Assembly (NCBI GenBank): GCA_016647705.1
Contig: CM028328.1
Location: forward strand, 5,419,311 to 5,483,310
Direction: 5' to 3'
Source: Eucommia ulmoides
Lineage: Eukaryota > Streptophyta > Magnoliopsida > Garryales > Eucommiaceae
Length of the DNA: 64,000 nucleotides
The notes under the pieces are model-generated. The model was not told the origin of the DNA, made no database searches, and saw nothing but the letters and a program-made list of their open reading frames with translations. This document shows, one piece after another, positions 20,822 through 32,542 of this stretch; within the stretch, counting starts at the first letter, position 1; each line of letters starts with the position of its first letter. Both the position numbers and the translations under genes were made by a program.

Positions 20822-23800
20822 TTATTGCAGGCCAACTGAAGCTGCGCACAGCTTCAGTTTGTCAATAGTCACCGTCTTTGTTAACATGTCTGCCGGATTT
20901 TGAGCTCCACTAGTCTTTTCAAGTTTCAAAATCCTATCTTCCAGAAGTGACCGGATAAAATGATACCGCAACTGTATGTGCTTCATTCTGGAATGAAAAG
21001 ACGGATTCTTTGCTAGATGAATAGCACTCTGACTGTCGCAATAAAAGATATTGTTTTCTTGTTTCTTGTCCAATTCCTCCAAGAAACTCTGAAGCCAAAT
21101 CATTTCCTTGTTGGCTTCCGTAACAGCGACATATTCTGCTTCAGTTGTAGAGAGAGCGACTATTTTCTGTAGTTGAGAAACCCAACTCACTGATGTACCT
21201 CCTAGAGTATAGACATACCCTGTAGTGCTCCTTTTGACATCGACATTTCCGGCTAAATCAGCATCCACATATCCTGTTAGTGTCGTATCTCCGCCTTTGA
21301 AACAAAGTGACTTGTCTATGGTACCCCGCAGATATCTGAGAATCCATTTGACTGCTTCCTAGTGTACCTTGCCCGGATTATTCATGTACCTGCTGACAAC
21401 TCCCACTGCTTGAGCAATATCTGGTCTGGTACAAACTATGGCATACATTAGACTTCCAATTGCTGAGGCGTACAGAACCTTCGCCATGTGCGTACGTTCT
21501 TCCTCCGTATAAGGTGATTGCTCTTTGGAGAGTTTGAAATGAACACCCAAAGGTGTACCCACTGGTTTAGCATCTTGCATGTTGAACCTGGAGAGTACTT
21601 TGTTAATGTACTCAGCCTGTGATAACATCAAAGTCCCCGACTTCGTGTCTCTCTTGATTCTCATTCCAAGAATCTGCTTTACAGCGCCTAGATCTTTCAT
21701 TGCAAAGTGCTTCGACAATTCCCGCTTCAAATTGATAATCTCTTACATGTCTGATCCTGCAACAAGCATGTCATCTACGTACAACAATAGAATAATGAAA
21801 CTATTGTCAAACTTTTTGATACAGCAACAATGATCTACTTGGCATCTTGTGAAATCACTGCTGCCCATGAAGTTATCAAACTTCTTGTACCACTGTCTGG
21901 GAGCTTGTTTTAAACCATACAAGCTCTTTTTCAACTTGCATACCAGGTTTTTCTTGCCTGCCTTTATGAAGCTTTCTGGTTGCCTCATATAAATCTTTTC
22001 CTCCAATCACCATGAAGGAAAGCTGTCTTTACATCTAATTGCTCAAGATGTAAATTCTCTGCAGTTACAATTTTCAATACCAGCCTAATAGTGGTTAGCT
22101 TTACGACTGGAGAGAAAATTTCATTGTAGTCAACACCTTCTTTTTGTTGAAATCCTTTGACAACCAATCTTGCTTTGTAGCGCTTGGTTCCATCGTGCTC
22201 TTCTTTAATCCTGAAAACCCACTTGTTATGGATAGCTTTTTTGCCTGGTGGTAGTTCAGCTAATTCCCATGTCTGATTTGACATGAGTGAGTCCATCTTA
22301 TCTTTCATAGCAGACTCCCACTTGACTGAATTTTTCACTTGCATTGCTTCATCATAACACTCTGGTTCTCCACTGTCAGTCAACAGTAAGTAGTGTAAAG
22401 AAGGTGAATACCGCTGGATTGGTTTAGGAATTCTGGAGGAGCGCCTCAATTCTGGCGTGACTGGTTCTTCTTGGACTGCTTCAGGACTAATTTGGACATC
22501 GTTTCCAGATATCTCCTCCAACTCGGCAAATTCCTTTGTTTTAGCTTTGGTACTGGAGCTGGTTGATTATGCGGTTGACTTGTCTTTATACATCACATTC
22601 TCATTGAATATGACATCCCGGCTTCTGATGATCTTCCGATTTTCATAATCCCAAAATCGGTAACCGAACTCATCACCATCATATCCGACAAAAACACATT
22701 TCTTAGACTTTGGGTCTAATTTACTTCTTTCAGCAGAATCAATATGCACATAAGAGTAACAACCAAACACCTTCAAGTGTGAAAAGTTTACCTCTTTTCC
22801 GCTCCAAACTTCCTCTGGTATTCTAACATTCAAAGGAACTGAGGGCCCATGATTGATCAGGTAGGCTGCGGTGTTGACTGCTTCTGCCCAAAACATCTTG
22901 GGTAAGCCTACACGTATCCTCATGCTTTTGGCACGTTCATTCAAAGTTTTGTTCATGCGCTCTGCTACGCCATTCTGCTGCGGTGTTATGGGAACAGTTT
23001 TCTCCATCTTGATCCCGTTGTTTGCGCAAAATTCTCTGAATCCACTATCTTTGAATTCTCCTCCATTGTCAAACCTCAACCGCTTGATTTTCAAACCAGT
23101 TTCATTTTCCACTATAGCTTTCCATTTTCTGAAGGTATCGAAGACTTCTGATTTCTTCTTTAGAAAATAGACCCACACCTTCCTTGTAGAATCATCGATG
23201 AAGGTGACATAATACAGTGAGCCCGCAAGAGATGGAACCGGAGATGGTCCCCATACATCGGTATAAACCAACTCCAACTTTTCTGCCTTGGGTGTCTTGC
23301 CATTCTTTGCAAAACTAACTTTCTTTTGTTTGCCAAAGATGCAATCCTCACATAGGCCGATATCTACATTCTTCAGATCCGGAAACTTCCCTTTTGACAG
23401 AAGTGTCTTCATCCCTTTTTTCGCTCATATGGCCAAGTCGTTGGTGCCATAGGTTTGATTTTCCATCAGCATCTGCTACTGCAATGATATTCTTTATGTT
23501 TGAAGTTGCATAGAGAGTACCAGTCTTATTACCACGAGCAATTACGAGTGCTCCTTTGGTAATCTTCCATTCACAACCTGAAAATGTTGGATTGTAACCT
23601 TCTCCGTCAAGTTGTCTCACAAAGATCAAATTCTTTTTAAGGCCAGGAATATGTCTTACTCCTTGCAGCTTCCAAGTGGTCTGGTTTGGCAGTTTTAGTC
23701 GATTGTCTTATTTTCCTATGATCTTCAAGGTTTCATCATCAGCTAGATGAACCTTCCCGAAATCACCGCTGACATAGTTCTCCATGATTTCTCGGCATGG

Positions 23801-24673
23801 GGTGGAGTGGAAAGATGCCCCTGAATCCAAAATCCATTATTCAATTGGGTTGTTGATGCTTAGAATCATAGCATCACCTGCTTCCTCGGTCACGTTAGCA
23901 GATTCTTGTGCGCCGGTATCTTTCTTTGGTGCTCGACAATCCATCTTGAAGTGACCTTTCTTGCCGCAATTGTAGCAGCTAAAATCTTTCCTTCCCGATC
24001 TAGATTTTCCCCGTCTAGATTTCGATCTGCTGCGATTTGAGTTTCTTTCTGAAGTTCTCCCTCTAGATTCTGTGTGCAAGGCTGATGAGTTTGATGTTTC
24101 ACCTGATTCTTTTCGTCGAATTTCATCATTTAATACCAGATCTCGAACATCGTCGAATTTTAATTTATTGTTTCCCATTGAGTTGCTGATTGTTGTAACA
24201 GTAGCATTCCAACTGTTTGGTAGAGATGACAAAAGAATCAAAACTTGAATTTCATCATCAAATTCAATTTTCACTGAACTCAACTGGGTTTTGATTGTGT
24301 TGAGTTCATTCAAATGTTGAGCCACCGATGCACCTTCCGCCATCCTCAAATTGAATAGCCGCCTCATCAAGTGAACCTTGTTTGAGGCCGATGGCGTCTC
24401 ATACATACTGGAGAGAGTCTCCATAAGACCCATCGTGGTTTTTTCTGTTGCAATGTTGAAGGCAACATTGCGGGATAGCGATAATCGGATAACTCCGAGA
24501 GCTTGTCTGTCGAGAAGAGCCTAGTCTTCATCCTTCATACACTCTGGCTTGTTTCCTGAGAGAGGTTGATACAGTTTTTTCTGGTACAGATAATCTTCAA
24601 TCTGTATCTTTCAAAAGCCGAAGTCCGCACCATCGAACTTTTCAATTTTCATCTTCCCTTCGTCTGCGGCCAT
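20822..24673 (-). pseudogene. Copia 1 gag-pol polyprotein, decayed
   Basis: The start is placed at ATG 24673 (MAADEGKMKIEKFDG). Gag runs to about 23940 and ends in a CCHC knuckle, CYNCGKKGHFKMDC. Protease follows with WILDSGASFH. Then come the GAG-pre-integrase block NLWHQRLGHMSEK, the integrase core (VYTDVWGP, FDNGGEF, QNGVAERMN), RT with GLKQAPRQWYKKF and the YVDDML active site (about 21775), and RNase H (KRSTTGYVYTLGG, STTEAEYVAV). Lesions: a stop in gag near 24524, a stop at 23837 before the protease, a stop near 23708, frameshifts around 23400 and 22000, and breaks near 22567, 21740 and 21360. It is similar to the tobacco Tnt1 class. Confidence 0.9.
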
Positions 24674-24858
24674 TGCTCCCACTCAAATCTGGCTTCTTTT
24701 GGATCGTTTCTGACTATTCCAACGAACCACCGTGTATTAGAATATTGTTGTCGATGAACTTAGCTGACAAAATTTCACTTTCACGAAGTCACCATTCACG
24801 AAATTCATTATTCACTTGAATAGTAACCTCGAGAAAAATACTGTCAGAAATCACAACC

Positions 24859-24873
24859 AAAACTCTGATACCA
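24859..24873 (-). other. Primer-binding site of Copia 1 (tRNA-iMet)
   Basis: On the minus strand, ACTGGTATCAGAGTTTT lies directly inside the 5' LTR. TGGTATCAGAG is complementary to the 3' end of initiator tRNA-Met, the usual primer of plant Copia elements. Confidence 0.85.
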
Positions 24874-24875
24874 GT

Positions 24876-25340
24876 TGTTGGGAAATAAAGAGCAATTTCC
24901 CTATAACCAGATTAACGGAAATAAGAGCAGAAAAAATTAACACACAAGGTTGATAACGGAGTTTGGCCAATTGTGTCTACGTCTCCGAAACTGTTGCAGA
25001 TCTTTCACTAAAGGATGAAAATTACAAAGTGTTTACAAACACTCAACCTCACAACCCACAACCCAATTACACCCAAGAATTTTTCCCACAAAATTCTCAC
25101 ACAAGCTTTTCTTTTTAAGCTCTCTCTCAAACCTTTCTAACTTGATTTCTTTCTTTGATGGGTTGATACTAAAGCATGGAGGTTAATGGAGTTTACATAG
25201 GCTTCAAAAGAAACATGAGGTTGGTGGAATTAGGCACCTCCAATTGACATTTGGAGTTAGGTACCTCCATTTGACAATTGGAGTTAGGAACTTCCATTTG
25301 AAAAAAGGTCTAAGTTAGGCACCTACCAAATTAACCAACA
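24876..25340 (-). repeat. 5' LTR of Copia 1
   Basis: 465 bp. It carries an extra tandem copy of a GGAGTTAGGTACCTCCATTT-type segment (about 28 bp) that the other LTR lacks. Confidence 0.9.
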
Positions 25341-25520
25341 GTCTCCAACCAATCAATCGTCAAAAAAGTTTAAAATGTAAAATATTTCTTGATTTATATA
25401 ATACCTATCTCTATCTATTTATTGGCTTTTGCAGATCTTTGTTGAACTTCTAGAAATCCTATCTTAATTCAATTAATTCATCAATTATTTATTGGGAAAT
25501 TGAAATGAAAACAGATCTTA

Positions 25521-25557
25521 AGGGGGGCTTGATGCAACGGTAGAAGTTATCGCCATA
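25521..25557 (+). mobile_element. 5' part of an Au-like SINE (duplicated copy)
   Basis: GGCTTGATGCAACGGTAGAA carries a tRNA-type A box. The SINE is cut by the Copia LTR that starts at 25558. It is the same junction as at 37316/37317. Confidence 0.6.
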
Positions 25558-28355
25558 TGTTGAAATATTATATCTATACATTAATTTCTATTTTTGGTAT
25601 ATTCATTGTAGGGCTTTGTAAACCCATAGTATTCTTCCTAATTTAGCCTCCTCTTGCGGCTATATAATAGAGGGAATAAGGCTCATTATGAATGTACAAA
25701 ACAATTAATATATTTTATTTCTCTTCTCCCTATATTCTTTATGATATCAAGAGCCAATTTTTTCTACCCAAACCTTATCGACAACCGTCACTAGCTGTTG
25801 AAACCACCAAATCTCCACCAGCACTACCACCAGCCCCAAAACCCTAGCCGCCGAACCCCCTTTGTGAAACCCTAGCCATCGCTAACCCCCAATTGCGAAC
25901 CCCTAGCCGCCGCCGCCTCAAACCCTAGTCCCCGCCATCGCATCCCCTCCTGCAAACCCTAGCCTCCGTCGACCCTCATTTGTGAACCCCTAGTCGCCGC
26001 CGCCGCCTCCATCGCATCCTACCCCTGCAAACCCTAGCCGCACCTACCTCTTCCATCGTGAACCACAGCCAACATCGCAAAACCACTGCCCCATCACGAA
26101 CCACACCCACCCCTGCAAAACCCTAGCCGCCACAAACCATCGCGAACCATTGCCCGTTCGCAAACACCTATGAACCCAAACCCTAGCCGCCGCTGTTGTC
26201 ACATCGCGAACCTGTCATTCGCGCTCCATCTTACACATCGCACACTGATGTGCTCTTGTCTACTGCTGCCACATTGCGAATTGTTTGTTGTGTAAATCTC
26301 AACTACTCATTGCGGTTGTTCTCCATCCGTTGGTGTTCCGGATGTATTAACTACACGACCATATCTTCAATGATTTGGTAACTATGTTAAGGTTACCTTT
26401 CTCATATTGTACCTTCTTTTTTTGGAGTCCTGTTAGTCTTCCGTAGCATTTGTTCGTCTATTTCATTGCTACGATCTCATATCATCTGCACTAATGGCAT
26501 TCGGAAGAGAAGGCGATGTCCCATCTCAAACCGTTCCTACTCCACAGCTACCCGCCCGTTCAGACTCTACCCATGCCCCTTAGGCTACGGTTCAACGTGT
26601 TTCCACCGTCTTACTCAATGGAGCGAATTTCCCTACCCGATCTCGCTCTCTCCGTCTCTACCTAGATGGAAAACGTAAGACCGGATGGCTCAATGACACT
26701 AAGCCCAAGCCAGGTATCAACGATCCCAAGTTTTCTCAGTGGGACTCTGATAATTGTACCATCCTCAGGTGGATCTTCAATTCTTAGAGGAACGGATCTA
26801 TAATATTTTCATGTTCCACGAGACTGTCAGCGGATTATAGTCTGCTCTTACAAAGATGTATGCCCATTCTCGCAATGAATCACGGATCTTCGAGCTTAAC
26901 CGTGAGATTTTTTCCATGTCTCCCAAGCATCCTTGGGACTTTTGATTGCGGATTACTTTGGCTACCTTCAATCTCAATGGGAGGAACTTGTGCAGTATGA
27001 ACCTCTGAGTGAATTCCTTGAGGATACTGAAGCCAAGCGCCAAGATCGTCAACACACATACAATTTCTTGATGGGTTTAAATCCGGAGTACGAGAATCTT
27101 CGTACTCAGATTTTGGACACATCACCGATACCAGATCTATACAATGCATTTTCTACTGTTGACAACGATTCAAAACACCAGCTCCTTCTCCTACCTGAAG
27201 TCACTCCTTCAGTCCCAGAGCAAATGGCCTTTTCAGCTCCCTCTGGTCCTCGCCCATCAGGCACGCAACTATACTGTCAGCACTGCCGAAAGTCTGGTCA
27301 CAACATTGATCGTTGGTACAATCTTCATCCTGAATTGAAACCTCGAAACCTATGAGGAAGAAAAGGAAGAGGAGGACCACGTACTGGTGCTATTGCTGAT
27401 ATTGTCCTTGGTCCCGCAAATCCTCCACTAGCTCTCCTGGATATCTCCCACGTCCAGGCTCAACTTGCCCAGTTTCAGGCTCAATTAACCACTTAGCATC
27501 GTCTTCCAACCCTACGGCCACCCTTGCCTCGAGTACTCCTATTGCGCTTCATAGTAAGCCTAGTCGCCCTACTTAGATTCTGGATTCTGGGGCTAACAAT
27601 CACATGACTGGTAAGTTTTCTACCTTCACCTCCCCTGTTTCACCTATCAATCAATCTGTATACATTGTCGATGGTACCTCTATCCTTATTCGTTGTCAAG
27701 GAGATGTCTACTTGTCCCCTAATATCACTCTTCACTTTATTTACTATGTTCCTAAATTTGTCTATAATCTTCTATCGGTTAGTCATCTTGCTAAAAATCT
27801 TAAATGCGTCGTTGTTTTCTTACCTGATCATTGCTTCTTGCAGGACCTGACTACGAGGAAGATTTTTGGCAGAGAATATGAACGCGATGACCTCTACTAT
27901 TTCGGCAGCCCTCCACTTCCACCCGTTTCATCTTTTAGTATGAAAGCTTCTGTATTACCTGTTTTTTATTCTTTTTTGTGTTCTTTCAAAACTTTAAACT
28001 TGTGGCATGCCTGTCTGGATCATGCAAATTTTCAGTATTTATGTTGGTTGTTTCCTTCTCTTAATAAAGCTTGCAAGGACTTTAAATTTCATTGTATGGT
28101 TTGTAAATTGTCTAAACACACACGTACCTCTTATAATCCCCGCATGCACCGTGCATCCCAAACATTTGATCTTATCCATTCTGATATTTGGGGACCCTCT
28201 CTTGTTACAGCATTTTCCAAACACCGCTACTATGTCACATTTATAGATGATTATAGTTGATGCACTTGGGTTTATTTGATGAAACACAAATCAGAAGTTT
28301 ACAGTCACTTTATCCACTTCCTTCAAATGATAAAAACCCAATATAAAACCCTAGT
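25558..28355 (+). mobile_element. Copia 2A, truncated 5' half
   Basis: The 5' LTR is 25558-25741, followed by a PBS-like TGATATCAAGAGCC, a long C-rich leader, gag, protease and the first part of integrase. The element stops at about 28355, where 2B (37317-42767) continues. There is no 3' LTR. The frameshift just after the first gag block (TTCAATTCTTAGAGG, about 26775) is shared with 2B, so both derive from one already damaged copy. Confidence 0.88.
26494..28355 (+). pseudogene. Copia 2A gag-pol fragment
   Basis: From ATG 26494 (MAFGREGDVPSQTVP) it runs through a stop in place of Glu near 26581, a frameshift near 26785, then gag with a CCHC-like knuckle CQHCRKSGHNIDRW. A stop near 27352 follows, then protease (27604 on: MTGKFSTFTSPVSP) and GAG-pre-integrase (LWHACLDHANFQYL). 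Integrase begins SDIWGPSLVTAFSKHRYYVT and ends at a stop at 28258 (FIDDYS then TGA). The remainder of integrase, RT and RNase H is missing. Confidence 0.85.
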
Positions 28356-28374
28356 TAAAGCCCGGCCCATGACC

Positions 28375-28660
28375 AACCCTATCATCCTCAAACAATATAC
28401 TCCAAGGTACCCTATGTTAAATATGTTTTCTGAGCTCATCCATCACTAAAACGAAGAGGTAAGGACTTAAAGATTCCTTGATATAAGCCTATATTAATAG
28501 GAAATTAACAAGTCTCATTCTGTTCGAACACTAGTAACTAGATCTTCATATATATCCTTAATTACCTAAATATACACATTGGATACCTACTTCTTTTCTA
28601 GTACCCACTATAAAACTTCTCTAGGTCCGTGCTTGGAGATACATATCGAAAATTACCCTA
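28375..28660 (-). pseudogene. LINE fragment, copy 2
   Basis: This matches the 6690-6930 part of the RTE-type LINE remnant, including TATGTTTTCTGAG(C/T)TCATCC. It continues into the duplicated spacer upstream of MT copy 2. It is too short and broken to encode protein. Confidence 0.6.
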
Positions 28661-29692
28661 AAGAAAGGAAATAAAAAGGCCTCTTTAACATTCAATTAGT
28701 ATTAAAACAGACCCGTTTACTCCAAAATTTGGGCAACATTGTTAAAATGAAAAATATAACAATCGAACCAACTAAACCATTGAACCAGAATGACTCTTAC
28801 TAAACCGGCCAACAAAATTGAACAAAAGGACAAAATCTAAGTTAAGAGATATAGTCAAATGCCTACACCCTTGTGCACGTGATTATGTGAGACTAACCAT
28901 TAGCTTGCAATTTAGTCGATATAAGATGAAACATTTGCTAAATTTACTCACTCTCTTTCATATTTTTAAAATATACAATTTTTTATTTTATTATATAAAT
29001 ATATAATAGAATTAGGTGGTCTTTAAAAATATTTTTCAATCAAAAAATTAGATTGCGTGCATTACTTTGCCAAAAAAGGATTTGAGATTGATTTAGGATT
29101 TTTTTCCAGGAAGAAATCCCCTGCCCAAACACGTCCTACAATCCACTTTTTCCACAGGTTAAACAGGAACTGAAATTACATTTCTGACCTTAATATTTTG
29201 ATTTCATCATATTACTCATTCTGAGTTTCACTTTGATTTGCATAATTATGTTTTTGAACCATAAGTTGCCAAATTATAACCGAGAACGAATAAATTTAAT
29301 TGATAGATCAGAGGCAACTAAAAAAAAAATCAATATTTTTAAGTAACTAAAATAAATTACTTACAATTTACCCAAAAAAAAATGGGCCTTTAAACACCAC
29401 GAGTTCGCTAGTATTCATAAATATATAGATCGGAAGTTGCCAAATTATAACTGAAAACGAATAAATTTAGTTGATAGATCAGATGCAACAAGAAAATATT
29501 CAATATTTTAAAGTAATTAAAATGAATTAGTTAAAATTATAATATATATATATATATATTAAAAAAAATAGGGCCTTCAAACACCGGGAGTTCGCTAATA
29601 TTCATGAATAAATATGTATGTGTGTGTACATATATATGTAAATTATCAGAGAATATAAAAATAAATACACAATTGAAATTGGCATCAAACAT
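28661..29692. other. AT-rich spacer upstream of MT copy 2
   Basis: No gene seen. The stretch is mosaic homologous to 5480-5700 and 6960-7440. It contains internally duplicated phrases (ATAGATCAGA(G/T)GCAAC near 29300 and 29475) and a short (TA)n at about 29542. Confidence 0.45.
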
Positions 29693-30014
29693 CATTTGTT
29701 ATAAAAGAGAAATGATGGTGACACCGGAGGAGGATAGGAGGCCTCAACCTCCTCCATCCATTATTAAGATTCCCCTTCAACCTGTTTTTTTCTTACAGAG
29801 GCATGTGCTCCTCTCACGCCGAAGACGAGTCCCACCTAGCCAACCCCTAACTGGTGGGGTAGTACCCACACACAAGTTGATAAAATGTACTACACTTTTC
29901 TCCAGCTATAAATACCGGACCCAGAGCAAGGAGATATAGCAAAGCAAAACATTACACACATTCACACTTCCAAGAAGAAGAAGAAAAAAAAACCTACCCT
30001 TTTTAACCCTCAAG
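29693..30014 (+). promoter_or_regulatory. Promoter and 5' UTR of metallothionein copy 2
   Basis: The TATA box TATAAATA (29907-29914) is in the same context as in copy 1 (CTCCAGC...CC(G/A)GACCCAGAGCAAGGA). The leader contains the CAAGGAGATATAGC sequence that served as MULE target in the third copy. Confidence 0.7.
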
Positions 30015-31588
30015 ATGTCGGACAAGTGCGGAAACTGCGACTGCGCTGACAAGAGCCAGTGCGTGTAAGTGATTCTTTCATCGTATTTCTCGGGTTTCAT
30101 GTTTTTCTTATTCTGAAGCGATTTTGTTCATGTAAAATTGTCCGTATTGCCCATTCATGGCTAAACGTGATCATTTGTTAGGGAATTCTTACATAATTTA
30201 TGCCCGTTTAGAAGGGTGTTTATGTCTTTCTTTTGAAGCGGTGTCTTATAATTCATTAAAGCCATTTGGCAATATTTTCAGAACAGTTTTCAGGTTCATG
30301 ATTTCTTCTCACGAAGCAATTTTGTGCTGCGGTTAGGAAATTCCTTATGTAATTTTATGTTGATTAGAAGGGCATTTACGTCTTTTTCTCTTTTGCGTTT
30401 ACAAGAACAATTTTTACATCAAGTGTATTTTATCAACAATCTCATGGTTGAATTGAACATAACTTTATGGCATATATTCTTCATTTTTATGTCTATAAGG
30501 AGGGTGTTTATGTCTTTTCCTCACGATTATGTTTTCAAAACAGTTGTTTCAACCTTTTCCCAACGTACATGTTCATGCATGGCTGAAACATACTTTTACT
30601 ATATGAATTACACAAAGAAATTGGGGGCCAAATATGCAATTTTTTATTTTTTGCAAATATGGCATTTATCTAAACAGTATTAACTTGAAACTGCAGGAAG
30701 AAAGGAACCTCCTATGGCATCGATATTGTTGAGACCCAGAAGAGGTACTTTTCACAGCTTAAGAACTAGCAATACATATATACACACACGCACATATATG
30801 CATATAGATCTCTCTGTGTGTGTGTGCGTGTGCGCATGTGAAAAAATTAAACTCAACGATTTCCAAAAATACATTTTAATTAAAGGATAAGATTAATCTT
30901 CACAAAAATAAAAGGATTGGATTGTTTCAAGGGAAAAATTCATGCGGCAAATAACCGAAATCTGACTAAATTACACTTTGCAACCACGGAGTATATAATT
31001 TATTACAGTTTGCACTCTTAACATTTTAATTCCATTAAAGTTTCATATTTTTTCTTAATTGACTATGTCTACTCAAATGAAGAGTTCAATCAATGTCTAA
31101 TTTAGATGAATATTAACTTTTTCAAGCACTTTTTTAGTCATTTACTATCTCTTACATGTATTAAACAAAAAATCAAGACAATGCCCTCAAACAAGCAAAA
31201 TCACTTATACATATATATGTATACCCCGTGCTTAAAGGTACTAATTTTAATTCAATACGTTAATCTTGAATATCCTATATTTAGTTTAAATACATTAACG
31301 ATGAAGAGACATTTTGTTGAGAGTGTTATTTAGTCTCTCAACAAATTATGAATCAACGGTTGGAAATATCTCATACCATCCAATGTTAAAAAATGTCTCA
31401 AATGTAAAATATGTCATGATATATATGTATCTATCCATATATAATATATACCTGAATTAGAGTGACGATGATGAACGTATTGTTATTGCAGCTACATTGT
31501 GATGGATGCTCCGGCGGCTGAGAACGATGGGAAGTGCAAGTGTGGTTCAAACTGCTCCTGCACCAACTGCACCTGTGGCGGTCACTAA
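30015..31588 (+). CDS. Type 3 metallothionein, copy 2
   Basis: Exons 30015-30064, 30697-30744 and 31492-31588 give 64 residues with the same exon phases as copy 1. The N-terminal 30 residues are identical (MSDKCGNCDCADKSQC...). Changes from copy 1 are E31Q, K44N, E45D, N47K, T52S, P55S and SD to GH at the end. All ten Cys are kept (four N-terminal, six C-terminal), so metal binding should be intact. Intron 2 is 747 bp against 87 bp in copy 1, because of inserted sequence including a Helitron-like remnant. It appears functional and was copied with its promoter and the downstream MITE. Confidence 0.95.
31205..31445 (-). mobile_element. Helitron-like non-autonomous remnant in intron 2 of MT copy 2
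   Basis: On the minus strand the order is TATCATGACATATTTTACAT, TTTGAGACATTTTTTAACAT, GGATGGTATGAGATATTTCC, TCTCAACAAAATGTCTCTTC, AATTAAAATTAGTACCTTTA and AGCACGGGG. This is the same unit as the tandem array at 44180-45140. The terminal CTAG is not preserved here. Confidence 0.55.
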
Positions 31589-31878
31589 TCAAGACAAGAA
31601 ACAATGTGATCATATAAAAATCCGCCGCTCTTTATAAATAATTTGGTGGCGGCAGTCAGTGAAGCATTTAAGTGTGTGTGCTTGTGCTTGTCTAAGTAAA
31701 ATAAGTGTTTTAATTGTGTCTTAAGTGTGTTTCAATTTCAACTGTGTAATTGTCACTTTTGTGACAATGTGTTTCTAAATGCACTACTATTAGTATTTAT
31801 TTGTTCCCTTTTCTAAGCTTTAAAGATCATGAAATATATTAACTTAACCCAAAAAAATAAACGGTAAGAAGAGTTAAA

Positions 31879-31988
31879 GGTAGCGTTTGGTAGCACAGAA
31901 TATAAGCCCTTGGAATCGGAATTGAAAATGAATCCATATAATTTAATACCAATTCCAAGGCTCTAATTCCATGAAACGAAACACTACC
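31879..31988. mobile_element. 110-bp MITE, downstream of MT copy 2
   Basis: GGTAGCGTTTGGT at the left and GAAACACTACC at the right. It is orthologous in position and sequence to 5164-5273. Confidence 0.75.
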
Positions 31989-32317
31989 TAAGAGATTTTG
32001 GCATACTGACCTTATCATTGGAAGAACGCAGCAATGGCGAAAAGCAATCAATCTGCAAGAAATTTGAAGGCGATAATAGCATAATCATTTGTTGATGGAT
32101 AATAATTCCATTTTCATTCAAATTACACAAGAATACATATGTATATATATGAAAAGACTCACGATTTTCAAAACTATATGAAAAGAATCAAAGTTAGGGT
32201 TTCATGAGAGAAATCACTCTCGATTTATTCCTAAACTTTCAAGTGGCAGAATTCAAAAAACAAGAATTTTTTCTATAAAATTGTATCAATTTCAACTATT
32301 GCAATAATCAAATGCTC

Positions 32318-32542
32318 TTAAACATTGAATCCTTCTGCTCGCAGACAGATTTTATGGGCCTCGATCCATTTTGAACATGCAGATTCTCCATGCTGGACGA
32401 TGCATTCGTCCCTAAGCTTCTTGGTTTCAGGGCAAGCACAGCATATCTTCTTCTTGGGCTTTGAATCAGGCCTAGATTCAATATTGGACGGGCCTTGGTC
32501 TTCTGGTGTAGAGGAAGATTTCTCTATCGGAAGCCCACCCAT
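32318..32542 (-). CDS. COX17: Cytochrome c oxidase copper chaperone COX17
   Basis: Carries Cu(I) in the mitochondrial intermembrane space to SCO1 and COX11 for assembly of cytochrome c oxidase. The single coding exon encodes 74 residues, a normal plant length. After an acidic Ser/Pro-rich head comes the invariant [20 protein letters not shown]: the copper-binding CC-x-C and the first CX9C. The second CX9C is [11 protein letters not shown], and the protein ends [11 protein letters not shown] 32542 is preceded by a probable acceptor (ATCCAG at 32555-32560). A likely 5' UTR exon ends at the donor at 34064, as is common for plant COX17. No lesions seen. Confidence 0.95.
   Translation of the reverse strand: MGGLPIEKSSSTPEDQGPSNIESRPDSKPKKKICCACPETKKLRDECIVQHGESACSKWIEAHKICLRAEGFNV

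Larger units (their letters stand above)
20310..25340 (-). mobile_element. Copia retrotransposon 1 (Tnt1-like), full length, decayed
   Basis: The LTRs are at 20310-20746 and 24876-25340. Both start TGTTGGGAAATAAAGAGC and end TTAACCAACA on the plus strand. The 5-bp target duplication is GTCTC (20305-20309 and 25341-25345), and the empty site is preserved near 37101 in the paralogous block. On the minus strand the primer-binding site next to the 24876 LTR is CTGGTATCAGAGTTT, matching initiator tRNA-Met. The polypurine tract is AAGTGGGAGAT beside 20746. Polyprotein order is gag, protease, integrase, RT, RNase H, which is Copia. The two LTRs differ by scattered substitutions and one 28-bp tandem gain in the right LTR. 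Confidence 0.93.
20048..28355. repeat. Duplicated intron DNA of the MUCI70-like gene (copy of 36831-40145)
   Basis: Apart from the inserted Copia at 20310-25340, this block matches 36831-40145 base for base over long stretches. It contains a Helitron-like remnant (TTTAATCAAACGGTCTAAAA, AATGTCTC...CAACCAATCAATCG), the 5' part of a SINE, and the 5' half of a Copia. 36831-40145 lies in the last intron of the MUCI70-like gene, and the SINE/Copia junction is shared. The block therefore arose by DNA duplication, not by independent insertion. It ends abruptly at about 28355, inside the integrase region. Confidence 0.85.

Noticed and set aside
22871-23170. Plus-strand frame of 99 codons
   Set aside because: Antisense of the Copia 1 integrase core.
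25785-26220. AAACCCTAG repeats as an interstitial telomere
   Set aside because: Units are irregular and interleaved with CGCCGCC; the position corresponds to the Copia 2 leader in both copies.
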